A DNA stretch of 64,000 nucleotides from Candidatus Desulfofervidaceae bacterium (GTDB lineage Bacteria > Desulfobacterota > Desulfofervidia > Desulfofervidales > Desulfofervidaceae). Positions 43,286 through 52,084 of this stretch are shown here, one piece after another. Position 1 is the stretch's first letter, and every line of letters starts with the position of its first letter. A model generated the notes under the pieces. That model was not told the DNA's origin. It worked only from the letters and a program-made list of their open reading frames with translations, and did no database searches. The stretch is taken from the NCBI GenBank assembly GCA_027064585.1, contig JAMOPI010000010.1, positions 85,789 through 149,788 of the forward strand, read 5' to 3'. The position numbers and the translations under genes are program-made.

Positions 43286-44970
43286 AAAAGGTAGTCATTG
43301 CGTTAGCCTTATTGGGAATCTGTTCATATTTTTTGTTCTTTCGCCTTGGTAGTTACGGCCTTTTAGAGACTACCGATGCCCGCTATGCCGAAATCGGCTG
43401 GGAGATGTTCCAAGGCAAGGACTTTATTACCCCTCACTTTGACTTCATTAAGCACTTCCACAAACCCCCTTTTACTTACTGGATGACGGCCTTGGGTTAT
43501 GCCCTTTTGGGAGAAAATGAATGGGGCGCACGCTTCTTTTTAGGTGTCTTTGGCCTGCTTACCCTGGGTGTGGTCTTTTTGTTGGGCCGTCTGGCCTTTG
43601 ACACGAGGGTAGGGGCAATCAGTGTCTTAATTCTTATATCCATGCTTGGTTTTCTAGGGGCTACGCATGTAGTGGCGACTGACCTTTATTTGCTCTTTTT
43701 TATCTGTCTGGCCATGTATTGTTTTTTGCGCTGGGAAAGAGGACAAAGTAGCCTTTTATGGGGATGGATTGTGCTGGGGGTAAGTACCTTGGTTAAAGGT
43801 CCTGTAGCCCCTATCTTAGTAGGTGTAACCTGCTTTTTATATCTTATTTTTACCGGGCAGATAAAAAGAATAAAAGAAACACAGCCTATAAAAGGGATGG
43901 CCCTATTTCTAATCATCGCCCTGCCTTGGTATGTCTGGGTGTGCTTACACAATAAGGGGCTTTTTACTTATTTTCTTAAGACCCAGTTTTTTTCCCGCAT
44001 AGAGACTGGTACCATGGGGCATCCGCATCCCTGGTATTATTATTTGCCTATCTTGCCTGCTTTGCTTTTTCCTTGGACGCTTTATGCCATTCCGGCCATA
44101 GCGCGCACCCTGCGGCATCTCAAGAAGATGCACTTTTTCTTCTTTCTCTGGGCGGTGGTGCCCTTTGTCCTTTACAGCCTTATGCGCACCAAATTGCCTT
44201 TTTACATCCTTCCCTGTCTGCCTCCTCTGGCCATTTTAATCGCTGAATGGTGGGTGTCAGAAGCAGAGCGAACGGATGTGGATGGTAGCCGTTGGGCCAA
44301 ACTGTTACAGGGGACAATGGCCTTTATCTGCCTTCTTTTTGCCCTTGCTGCTCTGATTATGGCCATTCCTCTCTTTAGAGGACACGGCAATATCCTGGAA
44401 TGGCAACAGCTTAAGTCCCTCTGGTGGGCTGAAGCCATTCTTTTTATGCTTATCGCCCTGGCCCTTTATCTTTCTTTGCGTTTGCGAAAGGTCTGGATCC
44501 ACTTTATCTGCCTTTTGGCCATGACCAATGCCTTCATGCTACCCCTTTTGTGTTACGGGGATAAATTGCCCATCAACACCTATCGCAGCCTAGGGGTAAC
44601 CATTAGAGAGATGGCTGGGCCTAATGACCTTATCGTGCAATATAAATGTTTTCTTAGGGCATTACCCTTTTATGTAAAGCGGCCTACGGTGCTAGTGGAC
44701 ATTCCGCGGGAGACACAGTTTGAAACCAACGATGATTACAAAAAAATTCTGATTGACAACAAGACCTTCTGGGAGTGGTGGAAAGGAGAAAAACGCATCT
44801 TTTGTGTAGTGCCTAAGCGTATCTTAAAGGACTTTCTTAGTAAAGGTTATTACTTTGTCACCCAAAGGCGCAAGTATGTCGTTATTACCAATAAGCCCCT
44901 TCTAAATCAAGGAGATACTGCTTCCACTTTAGACCAGACCTATATCCGGTTAGCCCTTGTTTGCCAATAA
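43282..44970 (+). CDS. GT39-type membrane glycosyltransferase (ArnT-like)
   Basis: 562 residues with around a dozen membrane spans. The N-terminal loop has the catalytic acidic residues (GLLETTDARYAEIGWEMFQG) and FDFIKHFHKPPFTYW typical of the GT39/ArnT family. These enzymes transfer sugars from polyprenyl phosphates to lipid A or proteins. Coupled by ATGA overlap to the LAB_N protein, it probably modifies lipid A. Its 3' end overlaps ogt on the other strand by 86 bp, unusually long, so the last 30 residues may be extra. Confidence 0.88.
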   Translation: MKKVVIALALLGICSYFLFFRLGSYGLLETTDARYAEIGWEMFQGKDFITPHFDFIKHFHKPPFTYWMTALGYALLGENEWGARFFLGVFGLLTLGVVFLLGRLAFDTRVGAISVLILISMLGFLGATHVVATDLYLLFFICLAMYCFLRWERGQSSLLWGWIVLGVSTLVKGPVAPILVGVTCFLYLIFTGQIKRIKETQPIKGMALFLIIALPWYVWVCLHNKGLFTYFLKTQFFSRIETGTMGHPHPWYYYLPILPALLFPWTLYAIPAIARTLRHLKKMHFFFFLWAVVPFVLYSLMRTKLPFYILPCLPPLAILIAEWWVSEAERTDVDGSRWAKLLQGTMAFICLLFALAALIMAIPLFRGHGNILEWQQLKSLWWAEAILFMLIALALYLSLRLRKVWIHFICLLAMTNAFMLPLLCYGDKLPINTYRSLGVTIREMAGPNDLIVQYKCFLRALPFYVKRPTVLVDIPRETQFETNDDYKKILIDNKTFWEWWKGEKRIFCVVPKRILKDFLSKGYYFVTQRRKYVVITNKPLLNQGDTASTLDQTYIRLALVCQ

Positions 44971-45433
44971 CGCGGTGGCAGGGAATAAAAATGGGCAAGG
45001 GATTGGCCCGACACGCTTGGGCTACGGCCCGAGGGGCCTTTGGTTTGCCTAATTGTTGGGCTAGGGCCTTATAGGTCAGCGTTTGGCCATAGGGTATGTT
45101 TAAAAGGATCTGCCAAACACTCCTTTGAAAGGGCGTGCCGATCAAAACAAGTGGTACCGAAAATTGGCTTAATTTTTGATTAAAGTATTGGGTTAATTCT
45201 TTTTGACATAACATTGCAAGCGGGAGATATTTCTCTTTTAAGGTAATCTTTCCTAAATATCGCCTTAGGTGTTTAAGGCAGGGTGTAGAAGTAAGTAAAG
45301 GTAGTTTTTTAGTTTCAAAATCTGGCATTACCAGCCCACAAAGCTTGCCATGAAAGGCCAGGCCAACAAATCTCCAATTAAGACAATAGATAGAAAAATA
45401 AATCAATTTTGCTGCCACCGCTTTCCCTGCCAA
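44885..45433 (-). CDS. ogt: Methylated-DNA--protein-cysteine methyltransferase
   Basis: 182 residues, starting with TTG at 45433. The active-site motif IFIPCHRVIGKQG (about residue 150) carries the Cys that accepts the alkyl group from O6-methylguanine. The DNA-binding helices (RSVWQILLNIPYGQTLTYKA, then LAQQLGKPKAPRAVAQACRA) precede it. It is a single-use repair protein. It overlaps the upstream radical SAM gene by 31 bp. Confidence 0.92.
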   Translation of the reverse strand: MAGKAVAAKLIYFSIYCLNWRFVGLAFHGKLCGLVMPDFETKKLPLLTSTPCLKHLRRYLGKITLKEKYLPLAMLCQKELTQYFNQKLSQFSVPLVLIGTPFQRSVWQILLNIPYGQTLTYKALAQQLGKPKAPRAVAQACRANPLPIFIPCHRVIGKQGLTGYRSGLKWKQYLLDLEGAYW

Positions 45434-46338
45434 GTATTTTTTTCTTCCAGCCGTTTTTCAATGAGAGTTAAGGTTTCCCGTTTGCGTAATGACCAGGCAG
45501 GGGCAAGGAGTTCATCTTTTCTAGGATCGCCCATCAGCCGCTGGACGACAATATGAGGTGGTAACAACTCCAAAGCCTCTATTAAAAGTTCTACATATTC
45601 TTCTTGGCTAAGGGGGGTATATTCTCCCTTAAGATACATTTCGGCCATCTTTGTCCCTTTGATAACATAAAGATGGTGAAACTTAATTCCATTTATAGGT
45701 AATTGGGCCAGGGCCTTAACGGTCGCGAGCATGTCTTCTCTGTTCTCCCCAGGTAGGCCTAAGATAATGTGGACGCAGATTAAAATCTTTCTTCCAGCCG
45801 TCATTTCCACCGCCTTTAAAAAATCGGCATAAGTATGACCACGGTTAATTAATTTCAAGGTGCGATCGTGGATAGATTGAAGGCCATATTCTATCCAGAC
45901 TTGGTAGCGGTCAGTATAACTGGCCAAGAGGCTGATGATCCTTTCATCTACACAATCAGGCCTTGTACCCACAGCCAGGCCGACGATGTCTTCATGAGCT
46001 AAGGCCTCTTCATAAAGGGCCTTTAACCGCGGATAAGGCCCATAGGTATTACAGAACGATTGAAAATAGGCAATGAACTTTTTGGCCTTATAGCGCCTGC
46101 TTAAAAACTCCTTGGCCTGTCTGATTTGTTCAGAAATACTGAGACCTCGTGCCCAGGCCCCTGTCCCAGAGCCATAGGGATTACAGTAAATACAGCCACC
46201 GGTGCCCTTGGTGCCGTCGCGATTAGGACAGCTAAATCCTGCGTCCAGGCTAATCTTATGCACCCGGCAACCAAACTGCTGTCGTAAAAAGGTATTAAAA
46301 TCATAATAACGTTTTTTATAGGGGAAATTGACTTTCAT
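45403..46338 (-). CDS. Radical SAM protein, TIGR01212/YhcC family
   Basis: 311 residues. The N-terminus MKVNFPYKKRYYDFNTFLRQ and the Cys cluster (ISLDAGFSCPNRDGTKGTGG, then CIYCNPYGSG) are typical of the YhcC-like family. GLQSIHDRTLKLINRGHTYA and HIILGLPGENREDMLATVKA follow in the TIM-barrel core. These proteins bind 4Fe-4S and SAM; the reaction is not established. It shares a transcript with ogt. Confidence 0.88.
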   Translation of the reverse strand: MKVNFPYKKRYYDFNTFLRQQFGCRVHKISLDAGFSCPNRDGTKGTGGCIYCNPYGSGTGAWARGLSISEQIRQAKEFLSRRYKAKKFIAYFQSFCNTYGPYPRLKALYEEALAHEDIVGLAVGTRPDCVDERIISLLASYTDRYQVWIEYGLQSIHDRTLKLINRGHTYADFLKAVEMTAGRKILICVHIILGLPGENREDMLATVKALAQLPINGIKFHHLYVIKGTKMAEMYLKGEYTPLSQEEYVELLIEALELLPPHIVVQRLMGDPRKDELLAPAWSLRKRETLTLIEKRLEEKNTWQGKRWQQN

Positions 46339-46436
46339 AATTCTATATTAGCCTGTCCCAAGCTTCTTGTGAAGGTAAAGAAAGTATTGCAAATTTAAAA
46401 TATATAAAAAATAGGGAGAAAGTTTTATGTCAATTT

Positions 46437-46764
46437 TAAGTCTCAGAATAGCTGATTTTTTTAAAAGACACTAGATGAAATAGCTAAAGAAACAGGTAAA
46501 ACAAGAAGTGAGGTGATAAGAGATATATTAAGAAGGGGACTCGCCAAAGAAGACATCCCGAGTACAGCCATAGAACAGATAAGAAAAGGGCAAAAACCAG
46601 GCTACCTTTCTCTTAAAGAGATAGAGAAATGGCTTAAACACACAAGACCTTACTTTGCTACATGGCAAGAGGCGATGGAGAAAACAAGATATAGGGGAAA
46701 ATGCCTTATGAAAACTCAAGGTATTTATAGACACAAATATCTACGTTATTCACTTGCGGTATAA
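46437..46764 (+). pseudogene. Frameshifted ribbon-helix-helix antitoxin (VapB type)
   Basis: MSILSLRIADFFKR opens at ATG 46437 with AGGGAGAAAG upstream but runs into TAG. In another frame it continues as LDEIAKETGKTRSEVIRDIL, RRGLAKEDI and so on. One base is missing in the T/A run (46456-46466). Rejoined, it is a normal CopG-like antitoxin whose helix TRSEVIRDILRRG is the second RHH helix. It accompanies the decayed PIN gene that follows. Confidence 0.7.
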
Positions 46765-47179
46765 AAATGATAAAACCTACGAGACAAATAAAAAAATCAT
46801 AGACCTTCTCATAAATAGAGAAATGAGAGGATTTACAAGCATTTATAACCTGTTTGAAATTGCTGGCATTTTATCATTTAACTTAAACAAAGATCAGCTA
46901 AAAGAATTTATTATAAGTTTCCCTTCAATATTCAATACCACTATTCTATTGCCAAATAAAGAAGAAAAGAAGATTTGTTTTGATTACAGAGAAATAATTT
47001 TGATTACAGAGAAATAATAAAGATGATTTTGAGACAGATAGCCTTTTTAGATGCGCTGATTTTAGATGTGTTTGAAAAAAAGCAATGTTTCCATAATGTT
47101 GACATGGAAGGCAAAACACTTTAGAGGAAAAACAAAAAAGGAAATTTTAACTCCTGAAGAATTTTTCTTAAAAAAGTAA
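46701..47179 (+). pseudogene. Decayed PIN-domain toxin (VapC type)
   Basis: Pieces in three frames rebuild a PIN protein. MPYENSRY (from 46701) is followed, after a shift, by IDTNIYVIHLRYKNDKTYET with the catalytic Asp. FTSIYNLFEIAGILSFNL and FDYREII come next. Then a 20-bp tandem duplication (46978-47017) brings a stop. IAFLDALILDVFEKKQ carries on in the old frame, and after another shift TWKAKHFRGKTKKEILTPEE ends at TAA 47177-47179. At least three lesions show it is dead. Confidence 0.75.
46978..47017. repeat. Exact 20-bp tandem duplication inside the dead PIN gene
   Basis: TTTTGATTACAGAGAAATAA occurs at 46978-46997 and again directly at 46998-47017. It looks like replication slippage and shifts the reading frame (20 is not a multiple of 3). 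Confidence 0.9.
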
Positions 47180-47181
47180 AT

Positions 47182-47219
47182 AGGCCAAATCCGAGATTTC
47201 AGGGTTTGGCCTTATTTTT
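47182..47219. terminator. Terminator between the PIN remnant and trxB
   Basis: AGGCCAAA (47182-47189) pairs with TTTGGCCT (47205-47212), followed by TATTTTT on the plus strand. It may also serve trxB from the other side. Confidence 0.7.
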
Positions 47220-47226
47220 GGTTTTA

Positions 47227-48153
47227 TCACCCCTCATGACCACTCAGATATCTCTCGGCACTTACGGCCGCAATAGCCCCCTCGCCTACGGCCGTGGCGA
47301 TTTGTTTTAAGGGGCTTTTACGCACATCTCCGGCCGCAAATATTCCAGGCACCGAGGTGCGGCAATATTCATCTGTGACGATAAACCCACTTTCGTCTAG
47401 TTCAACCAAACCCTCCACCAATTCTGAGTTAGGCATGATTCCAATAAAGATAAAACACCCCTGCACTTTAAGTTCAGATGTTTCTTTGGTCTTTACATTT
47501 TCAAGCAGAAGGGATTCAACATTGTTTTTCCCCCTGATTTCTTTGACGACCGTATTCCAAATAAAGCTAATCTTCTCGTTTGCTAAGGCTTCTTCCTGTA
47601 AGGCCTTTTCTGCCCGCAGTCGGTCTCGCCGATGAATGACATATACGCGTTTGGCAAACTTAGTTAAATGTAAGGCCTCAACGATGGCTGTATTGCCTCC
47701 TCCCACTACGGCTATTTCTAAGTTACGAAAAAAAGGTGCATCACAGGTGCCACAATAAGAAACACCCCTTCCAATAAATTCCTTTTCCCCTGGTACATTT
47801 AAATGTTTAAACCGCGCCCCTGTAGCTATGATAAGGGCTTTTGCCTCTATCGTTTCGGCGTCACCATGAATAATCTTTTTCTCCCCTTGGAGTTCAATCT
47901 TTTTTACCTCAAAGGGGCTTTTTATCTCCATGCCTAAATTTCTCACCTGGTTTTCAAAGCGCATCATCAATTCAGGTCCATCTATCCCTTCAGGAAATCC
48001 TGGATAGTTTTCTACCTTGGTCGTAGTTATAACCTGCCCTCCAGGGAGCATTTTTTCTAAAATCACGGCCTTTAATCTAGCCCTGGCCGCATAGATACCT
48101 GCCGTAAGCCCTGCCGGTCCGCTTCCGATAATCACGAGATCATAAGCCTCCAT
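47227..48153 (-). CDS. trxB: Thioredoxin reductase
   Basis: The start is ATG 48153 (GGGAGGG upstream); 308 residues. FAD-binding IIGSGPAGLTAGIYAARARL, the redox-active Cys pair in GVSYCGTCDAPFF (about 133-136), NAD(P)H-binding IAVVGGGNTAIVEALHL and the C-terminal FAD motif GIFAAGDVRKSPLKQIATAV are all present. It passes electrons from NAD(P)H to thioredoxin. A promoter is visible upstream (48190-48218). Confidence 0.96.
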   Translation of the reverse strand: MEAYDLVIIGSGPAGLTAGIYAARARLKAVILEKMLPGGQVITTTKVENYPGFPEGIDGPELMMRFENQVRNLGMEIKSPFEVKKIELQGEKKIIHGDAETIEAKALIIATGARFKHLNVPGEKEFIGRGVSYCGTCDAPFFRNLEIAVVGGGNTAIVEALHLTKFAKRVYVIHRRDRLRAEKALQEEALANEKISFIWNTVVKEIRGKNNVESLLLENVKTKETSELKVQGCFIFIGIMPNSELVEGLVELDESGFIVTDEYCRTSVPGIFAAGDVRKSPLKQIATAVGEGAIAAVSAERYLSGHEG

Positions 48154-48189
48154 TTTCGCCCTCCCTTCATACACTCTCACACTTATCCA

Positions 48190-48218
48190 ATATTCTATCA
48201 CTTGTCTGGCTTTGTCAA
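48190..48218 (-). promoter_or_regulatory. Promoter of trxB
   Basis: On the minus strand TTGACA (48218-48213), a 17-bp spacer, GAATAT (48195-48190), about 37 bp before trxB. Confidence 0.55.
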
Positions 48219-48262
48219 TAAAAGGATAGTAATTTAAGATATTTGACAAAAATTCCTTAAAG

Positions 48263-48286
48263 TTTATCACCTTTTAAAGTGATAAA
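48263..48286. promoter_or_regulatory. Inverted repeat before the 48319 gene
   Basis: TTTATCAC (48263-48270) and GTGATAAA (48279-48286) form a perfect inverted repeat with an 8-bp spacer, between trxB and the divergent hypothetical gene. The half-site is like those of CRP/FNR-family regulators (GTGA), but the regulator is unknown. Confidence 0.4.
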
Positions 48287-48318
48287 GAATTATTCAATTA
48301 CAACCGAGGATAACACTT

Positions 48319-48885
48319 ATGGACCGGGATGATATAAAACACATAAGGCCAGAAGTTGAGGAAGAAAGGGATATTATTGCCCATGCGGGCGAATTGCCGG
48401 AAGTGGCCTTTTATGAAAGCCTTTTTTTCTTGACAACATCTCCTACAGGGCCAGGGCTAAAGCTCTGGCCTGAGGAGGTTGTGTTCTTAAAAGAAGGAGT
48501 GATAGAGGGTTACAAGCGCATTATTTTGAGGGACTTAAACCCGCAGAACCGCACCAAGGAGATCTTTCGGGGTATAGAACGGGCAGTGGTAAATTTAAAG
48601 AGGTTGAAAAAATTTGCCCAAAAAGAAGGACTTGAGATTAGCCATTTATTGTCAGAAATAGCTAATGCTTTAAGGCAGTATGTGCAGACTGAAATAAACG
48701 ATCAAGAACTGGCGGCCAACGGGATACGCACCATCAATTGTGATCAGCAGGAATGGGATTGGTTTTGTCAAGAACTAGGACTTAAGCCTGCTCATCTTAT
48801 TCCTGACATAGAAGCATTTTTTAAACGGCGCCCTCTCTCTTTTAAAGAAACCATTAATTTCTTTAAGCACAGGCAGAAGGAGTAA
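48319..48885 (+). CDS. Conserved-looking hypothetical protein
   Basis: 188 residues, soluble, mostly helical by composition. No motif or family is recognised. There is an acidic N-terminus (MDRDDIKHIRPEVEEERDII), a middle with GFxxG-free helices (EIFRGIERAVVNLKRLKKFA) and a Trp-rich part near the end (CDQQEWDWFCQELGL). It lies divergent from trxB and overlaps the next gene (other strand) by 23 bp. Good codon content for this genome makes it likely real. Confidence 0.55.
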   Translation: MDRDDIKHIRPEVEEERDIIAHAGELPEVAFYESLFFLTTSPTGPGLKLWPEEVVFLKEGVIEGYKRIILRDLNPQNRTKEIFRGIERAVVNLKRLKKFAQKEGLEISHLLSEIANALRQYVQTEINDQELAANGIRTINCDQQEWDWFCQELGLKPAHLIPDIEAFFKRRPLSFKETINFFKHRQKE

Positions 48886-49414
48886 AATTACAGCTTTTCT
48901 GCCTACACGGACAGCGTAAGAGATCAAAGGCGGCTAGAATTCTTCTTTCTTTAATCCGCCTTTCTTCGTTTAAAGGTAAAAGTTTGAGTTCTGGCAGCAT
49001 CTTTTCTAAACTGCTCTTATCTGGGATAAGCTTTAAATCCTTACCAATCAACTTGCCAGAAGGAACTTCAAATACCTCTGCTTCAAAGCCGTCGGTAATG
49101 GCAATAAATGGGATTTGGTAGTCTTCAATCAAACGGGCGCAGGCCAAGGTGTATTTTTCCCTCGTGATTAAGGCCGTCGGATAGCATTGGACTAAGATTA
49201 GCCGTTTTCCTTGCAGATTGATCAGAAAGTCAATCGTGACGGTTACGATCCTATTTTCTACCGGAATTTGAAATACCTGTCTACTTTCAATGTCTTCTTT
49301 AGCATAGCCCTTTTCTTCCACCAAAAAGCGGGCTACTCTTTGCCGTAGCCTTTCCATATCTGAGTCTAGCAACTTTTGCCCCGTCAAATAATCTATGATG
49401 AATTCTTCTTCCAT
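48863..49414 (-). CDS. HsdR_N-like restriction-type nuclease domain protein
   Basis: 183 residues. The middle (IVTVTIDFLINLQGKRLILV, then QCYPTALITREKYTLACARL) has the D-x(n)-D/E-x-Q/K arrangement of the type I restriction enzyme R N-terminal domain family (HSDR_N_2). No other restriction genes are near. Stand-alone copies of this domain are common in delta-proteobacteria and uncharacterised. The C-terminus has CPCRQKSC, a short Cys cluster. Confidence 0.65.
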   Translation of the reverse strand: MEEEFIIDYLTGQKLLDSDMERLRQRVARFLVEEKGYAKEDIESRQVFQIPVENRIVTVTIDFLINLQGKRLILVQCYPTALITREKYTLACARLIEDYQIPFIAITDGFEAEVFEVPSGKLIGKDLKLIPDKSSLEKMLPELKLLPLNEERRIKERRILAAFDLLRCPCRQKSCNFTPSACA

Positions 49415-49421
49415 GTTTCCC

Positions 49422-50342
49422 CTAAATTCTTACATAACTTTTTATCTGAACAATCTTCTCCATGGCCGCTCGGTAACCTTCGGCTATACCTGAAGCCGCT
49501 TTATGAAAGTCCATAAAGCCAATATAGCCTACTTGTGGTCTTATGACAATGTCTGGTTTGTCTATGGTCAATCTGTAGACCGTGATTTCTTGTTCCATCA
49601 AATAAATAGATGTCAAAATGACATCAAAGATGTTAGGGGTAGGCTCTTCTGAGGTCCATTTTTTCAAATAAGGGAGTTCTTTTAATTTATCTTTTAGTTT
49701 TTTTAAATGAAAACGAGAAAAGGCCTCATCCTTGTCTTTCTTTGGTTGTTTTACCTTGCGCATGGCCGGGGTGATGATGCTTGTGTTTAAGTCTACAGCA
49801 ATAACGACTTCGGCTCCCATTTCCTTTACTACATTTACAGGCACCGGATTAAGGACACCACCATCTACGAGCAAATAGCCATTTAGATGTACCGGGGTAA
49901 AAATACCAGGAACAGCAATACTTGCCCGAATGGCCTCAATGATGTTTCCCTTAGTTAAAACCACTTCTTTACCAGAGATAATGTCTGTGGCCACGGCGGC
50001 GAAGGGTAAAGGGAGTTCTTCTATGTTTTTTTGGGGAAGGTGCTTTCCCAAAAAGGCAACAACCTTCTTTCCATCAATTAATCCAGACCGGGGAAAGACA
50101 AGATCAAAAAAGCTAATCACATCAAGCCAATCCAAATTCAAGGCTAGTCTTTCAAGCACTTTAAGTTTGTCAGCGGCCAAGAAGGCCCCTACCAAGGCGC
50201 CAATACTGGTACCAGCGACAAAGTTTATTGGGATTTCTGCCTCTCTTAGGGCATGAATAACACCAATATGGGCCCATCCCCTTGCGGCTCCTCCCCCAAG
50301 GGCAAGGCCTAGTTTTTTGCGACGTTTTCTAAAAAAACGCAT
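49422..50342 (-). CDS. Patatin-like phospholipase
   Basis: 306 residues. Oxyanion hole GLALGGGAARGWAHIGV, nucleophile Ser in AGTSIGALVGAF (G-x-S-x-G, about 46) and the catalytic Asp in VDGGVLNPVP (about 170). The layout is that of RssA/YchK-like esterases of the patatin family, which act on lipid esters. It is intact. It follows the 48863 gene's start on the same strand by 7 bp, so they are probably co-transcribed. Confidence 0.9.
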   Translation of the reverse strand: MRFFRKRRKKLGLALGGGAARGWAHIGVIHALREAEIPINFVAGTSIGALVGAFLAADKLKVLERLALNLDWLDVISFFDLVFPRSGLIDGKKVVAFLGKHLPQKNIEELPLPFAAVATDIISGKEVVLTKGNIIEAIRASIAVPGIFTPVHLNGYLLVDGGVLNPVPVNVVKEMGAEVVIAVDLNTSIITPAMRKVKQPKKDKDEAFSRFHLKKLKDKLKELPYLKKWTSEEPTPNIFDVILTSIYLMEQEITVYRLTIDKPDIVIRPQVGYIGFMDFHKAASGIAEGYRAAMEKIVQIKSYVRI

Positions 50343-50394
50343 GATGTCATTCTAAAGGACTTCCTGCCTGATGTCTAGGTGTGAGTTCACGCTT

Positions 50395-51351
50395 TCACCC
50401 AAAAAGCCGCTTTTGAAAAAATCTTTTATGCTTCTTTGTCTTTAATTCCGTGGGTAAACAGCTACCTCTGAGGCCCAGATCAGGATTTTTGCACCGGCAA
50501 ATAATAGTCTTTAAGCCCAATTCTTGCGCTATTTTTTGAATGCGGGCATAGCCTTTCAAGCGAAGGGAACGAGGGATCATTTTGGAAAGGGTTTTACTAC
50601 CAGTGGTTTCCCATTGCTTTTTGGGGAAGCAACTAAAGATAAGTTTACTTATCTGAGGAGGAAGTTCTCTTTGGAAGTTTTCTAAGATGCGGGGACGCAG
50701 CTGCAAGTAACTCAAAACGATCTCTTGCACACCACATTCCTTTAAGCCCACTAAGAGGGACTTTATGTTTTCCTCAGTGTCACTAAAGAAGGGGATTAAA
50801 GGGTCAAGCCGAGCCCTTACATTGATTCCCCAACTTTTTAGCCTTTCTGCACTGGCAAGACGGTTTGTCCCTAAAGGGGCATAGGGTTCAAAGAGCCGAC
50901 AGTAATCTTCATTTAAAGAGACAACACCAATCGTAAACTGAATTTGCCTGGCATACCGAGAAAACAGTCCTTTAAATCCTTCTGGCACTATCCCTTTGGT
51001 TAAAATACCTACCTGAAAACCACGATGTAAAAGAACGGCTAGGGTATCATGGGTGGTCTTTAAAATATCTGGGTGGGGCTGAAAGCAGTCTGAAGAGGTG
51101 TTAATGATAACCGGCGTACCAATGGGTAGATGCCTTCCTTCCCTTTGTAGCAATAAAGGGAGATTGTGGTAGAGATAAACAGTGCCCTTGGGTGGGGCCA
51201 GTTCATAACCTCTAGCATAGCAATAAACACAGCTAAAACTACATCCCAAAGTTATATTGACGGCATAGACGCCCTTTAGGCAACCAAAGTCTGCCCGATG
51301 AAGGGCGCGAGACCTTTTGGTTATAGGAATACACTTAAAATCACCGCTCAT
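50395..51351 (-). CDS. Radical SAM protein, SplB-like
   Basis: 318 residues. The Cys cluster C-x3-C-x2-C is seen in LGCSFSCVYCYARGYE (about 35-43). The core barrel has SSDCFQPHPDILKTTHDTLA and LTKGIVPEGFKGLF. It resembles the spore photoproduct lyase-related group (COG1533) rather than true SplB. Function unknown. Its ATG overlaps the ribE stop by one base. Confidence 0.8.
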   Translation of the reverse strand: MSGDFKCIPITKRSRALHRADFGCLKGVYAVNITLGCSFSCVYCYARGYELAPPKGTVYLYHNLPLLLQREGRHLPIGTPVIINTSSDCFQPHPDILKTTHDTLAVLLHRGFQVGILTKGIVPEGFKGLFSRYARQIQFTIGVVSLNEDYCRLFEPYAPLGTNRLASAERLKSWGINVRARLDPLIPFFSDTEENIKSLLVGLKECGVQEIVLSYLQLRPRILENFQRELPPQISKLIFSCFPKKQWETTGSKTLSKMIPRSLRLKGYARIQKIAQELGLKTIICRCKNPDLGLRGSCLPTELKTKKHKRFFQKRLFG

Positions 51352-51992
51352 TAGAAAAAGCCGTGGGCCTTTAAAAAATCCTCAGTGATTCCTTGCTTTT
51401 CCTCCCAGACAGACACAAATTTAGCCACGTACTTGCCAATAAGATCGGTTTCAATGTTGACCTTATCTCCGATTTTAAGCTCACCTAAGGTAGTGACGGC
51501 AGCAGTATGAGGAATAATATTGACCTCAAGTCCATCTTTAAAACAGCGGTTAACGGTAAGGCTTACGCCATCCACCGCAATGGAACCCTTTTCTACCACA
51601 TAACGCATCCATTCAGAAGAAAGGCGAAAGGAAAAGACGGTATGGGCTCCCTTTTCCTGACGGTTAACAACCGTAGCGATGGTGTCTACATGACCGGTTA
51701 CCAGGTGTCCTCCAAGCCTGTCACCCAAACGCAGGGCTCGCTCCAAATTAACTTTTTTACCTACCTGAACGTTGCTAAAGGTAGTGCGGGCAATGGTTTC
51801 AGGAGAAAGTTGTACAGAAAAGGTATCATTTTCTATCTTGGTTACGGTTAAGCAGGCTCCACTTACGGCCACACTATCACCCAAGTTGAGGTCTGTCATT
51901 TCAAACAATGGTTTGATGACCAGTTCCATACCTTGGGCAGACCTATACACCTGGGTAATCACACCCTTTCCTTCTATAAGACCAGTAAACAT
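51351..51992 (-). CDS. ribE: Riboflavin synthase, alpha chain
   Basis: Converts two 6,7-dimethyl-8-ribityllumazines to riboflavin. The start is ATG 51992, giving 213 residues. It has two Lum-binding repeats, the first starting MFTGLIEGKGVI with SVAVSGACLTVT, the second GGHLVTGHVDTIATV with SIAVDGVSLTVN. No FMN riboswitch was recognised upstream. Confidence 0.94.
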   Translation of the reverse strand: MFTGLIEGKGVITQVYRSAQGMELVIKPLFEMTDLNLGDSVAVSGACLTVTKIENDTFSVQLSPETIARTTFSNVQVGKKVNLERALRLGDRLGGHLVTGHVDTIATVVNRQEKGAHTVFSFRLSSEWMRYVVEKGSIAVDGVSLTVNRCFKDGLEVNIIPHTAAVTTLGELKIGDKVNIETDLIGKYVAKFVSVWEEKQGITEDFLKAHGFF

Positions 51993-52084
51993 ATTTCCCC
52001 CCTTCTTTCTCTTTAAGTTAGGCAAAGAACCAGAAAGTGTCAACGGCCCTTGTCATTTCTCTTCCCTGCGCTAAAATCCACGGC

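Noticed and set aside
51993..52084. FMN riboswitch before ribE
   Set aside because: The 92-bp gap between ribE and folC is too short for the conserved six-stem fold, and its core motifs are not seen.
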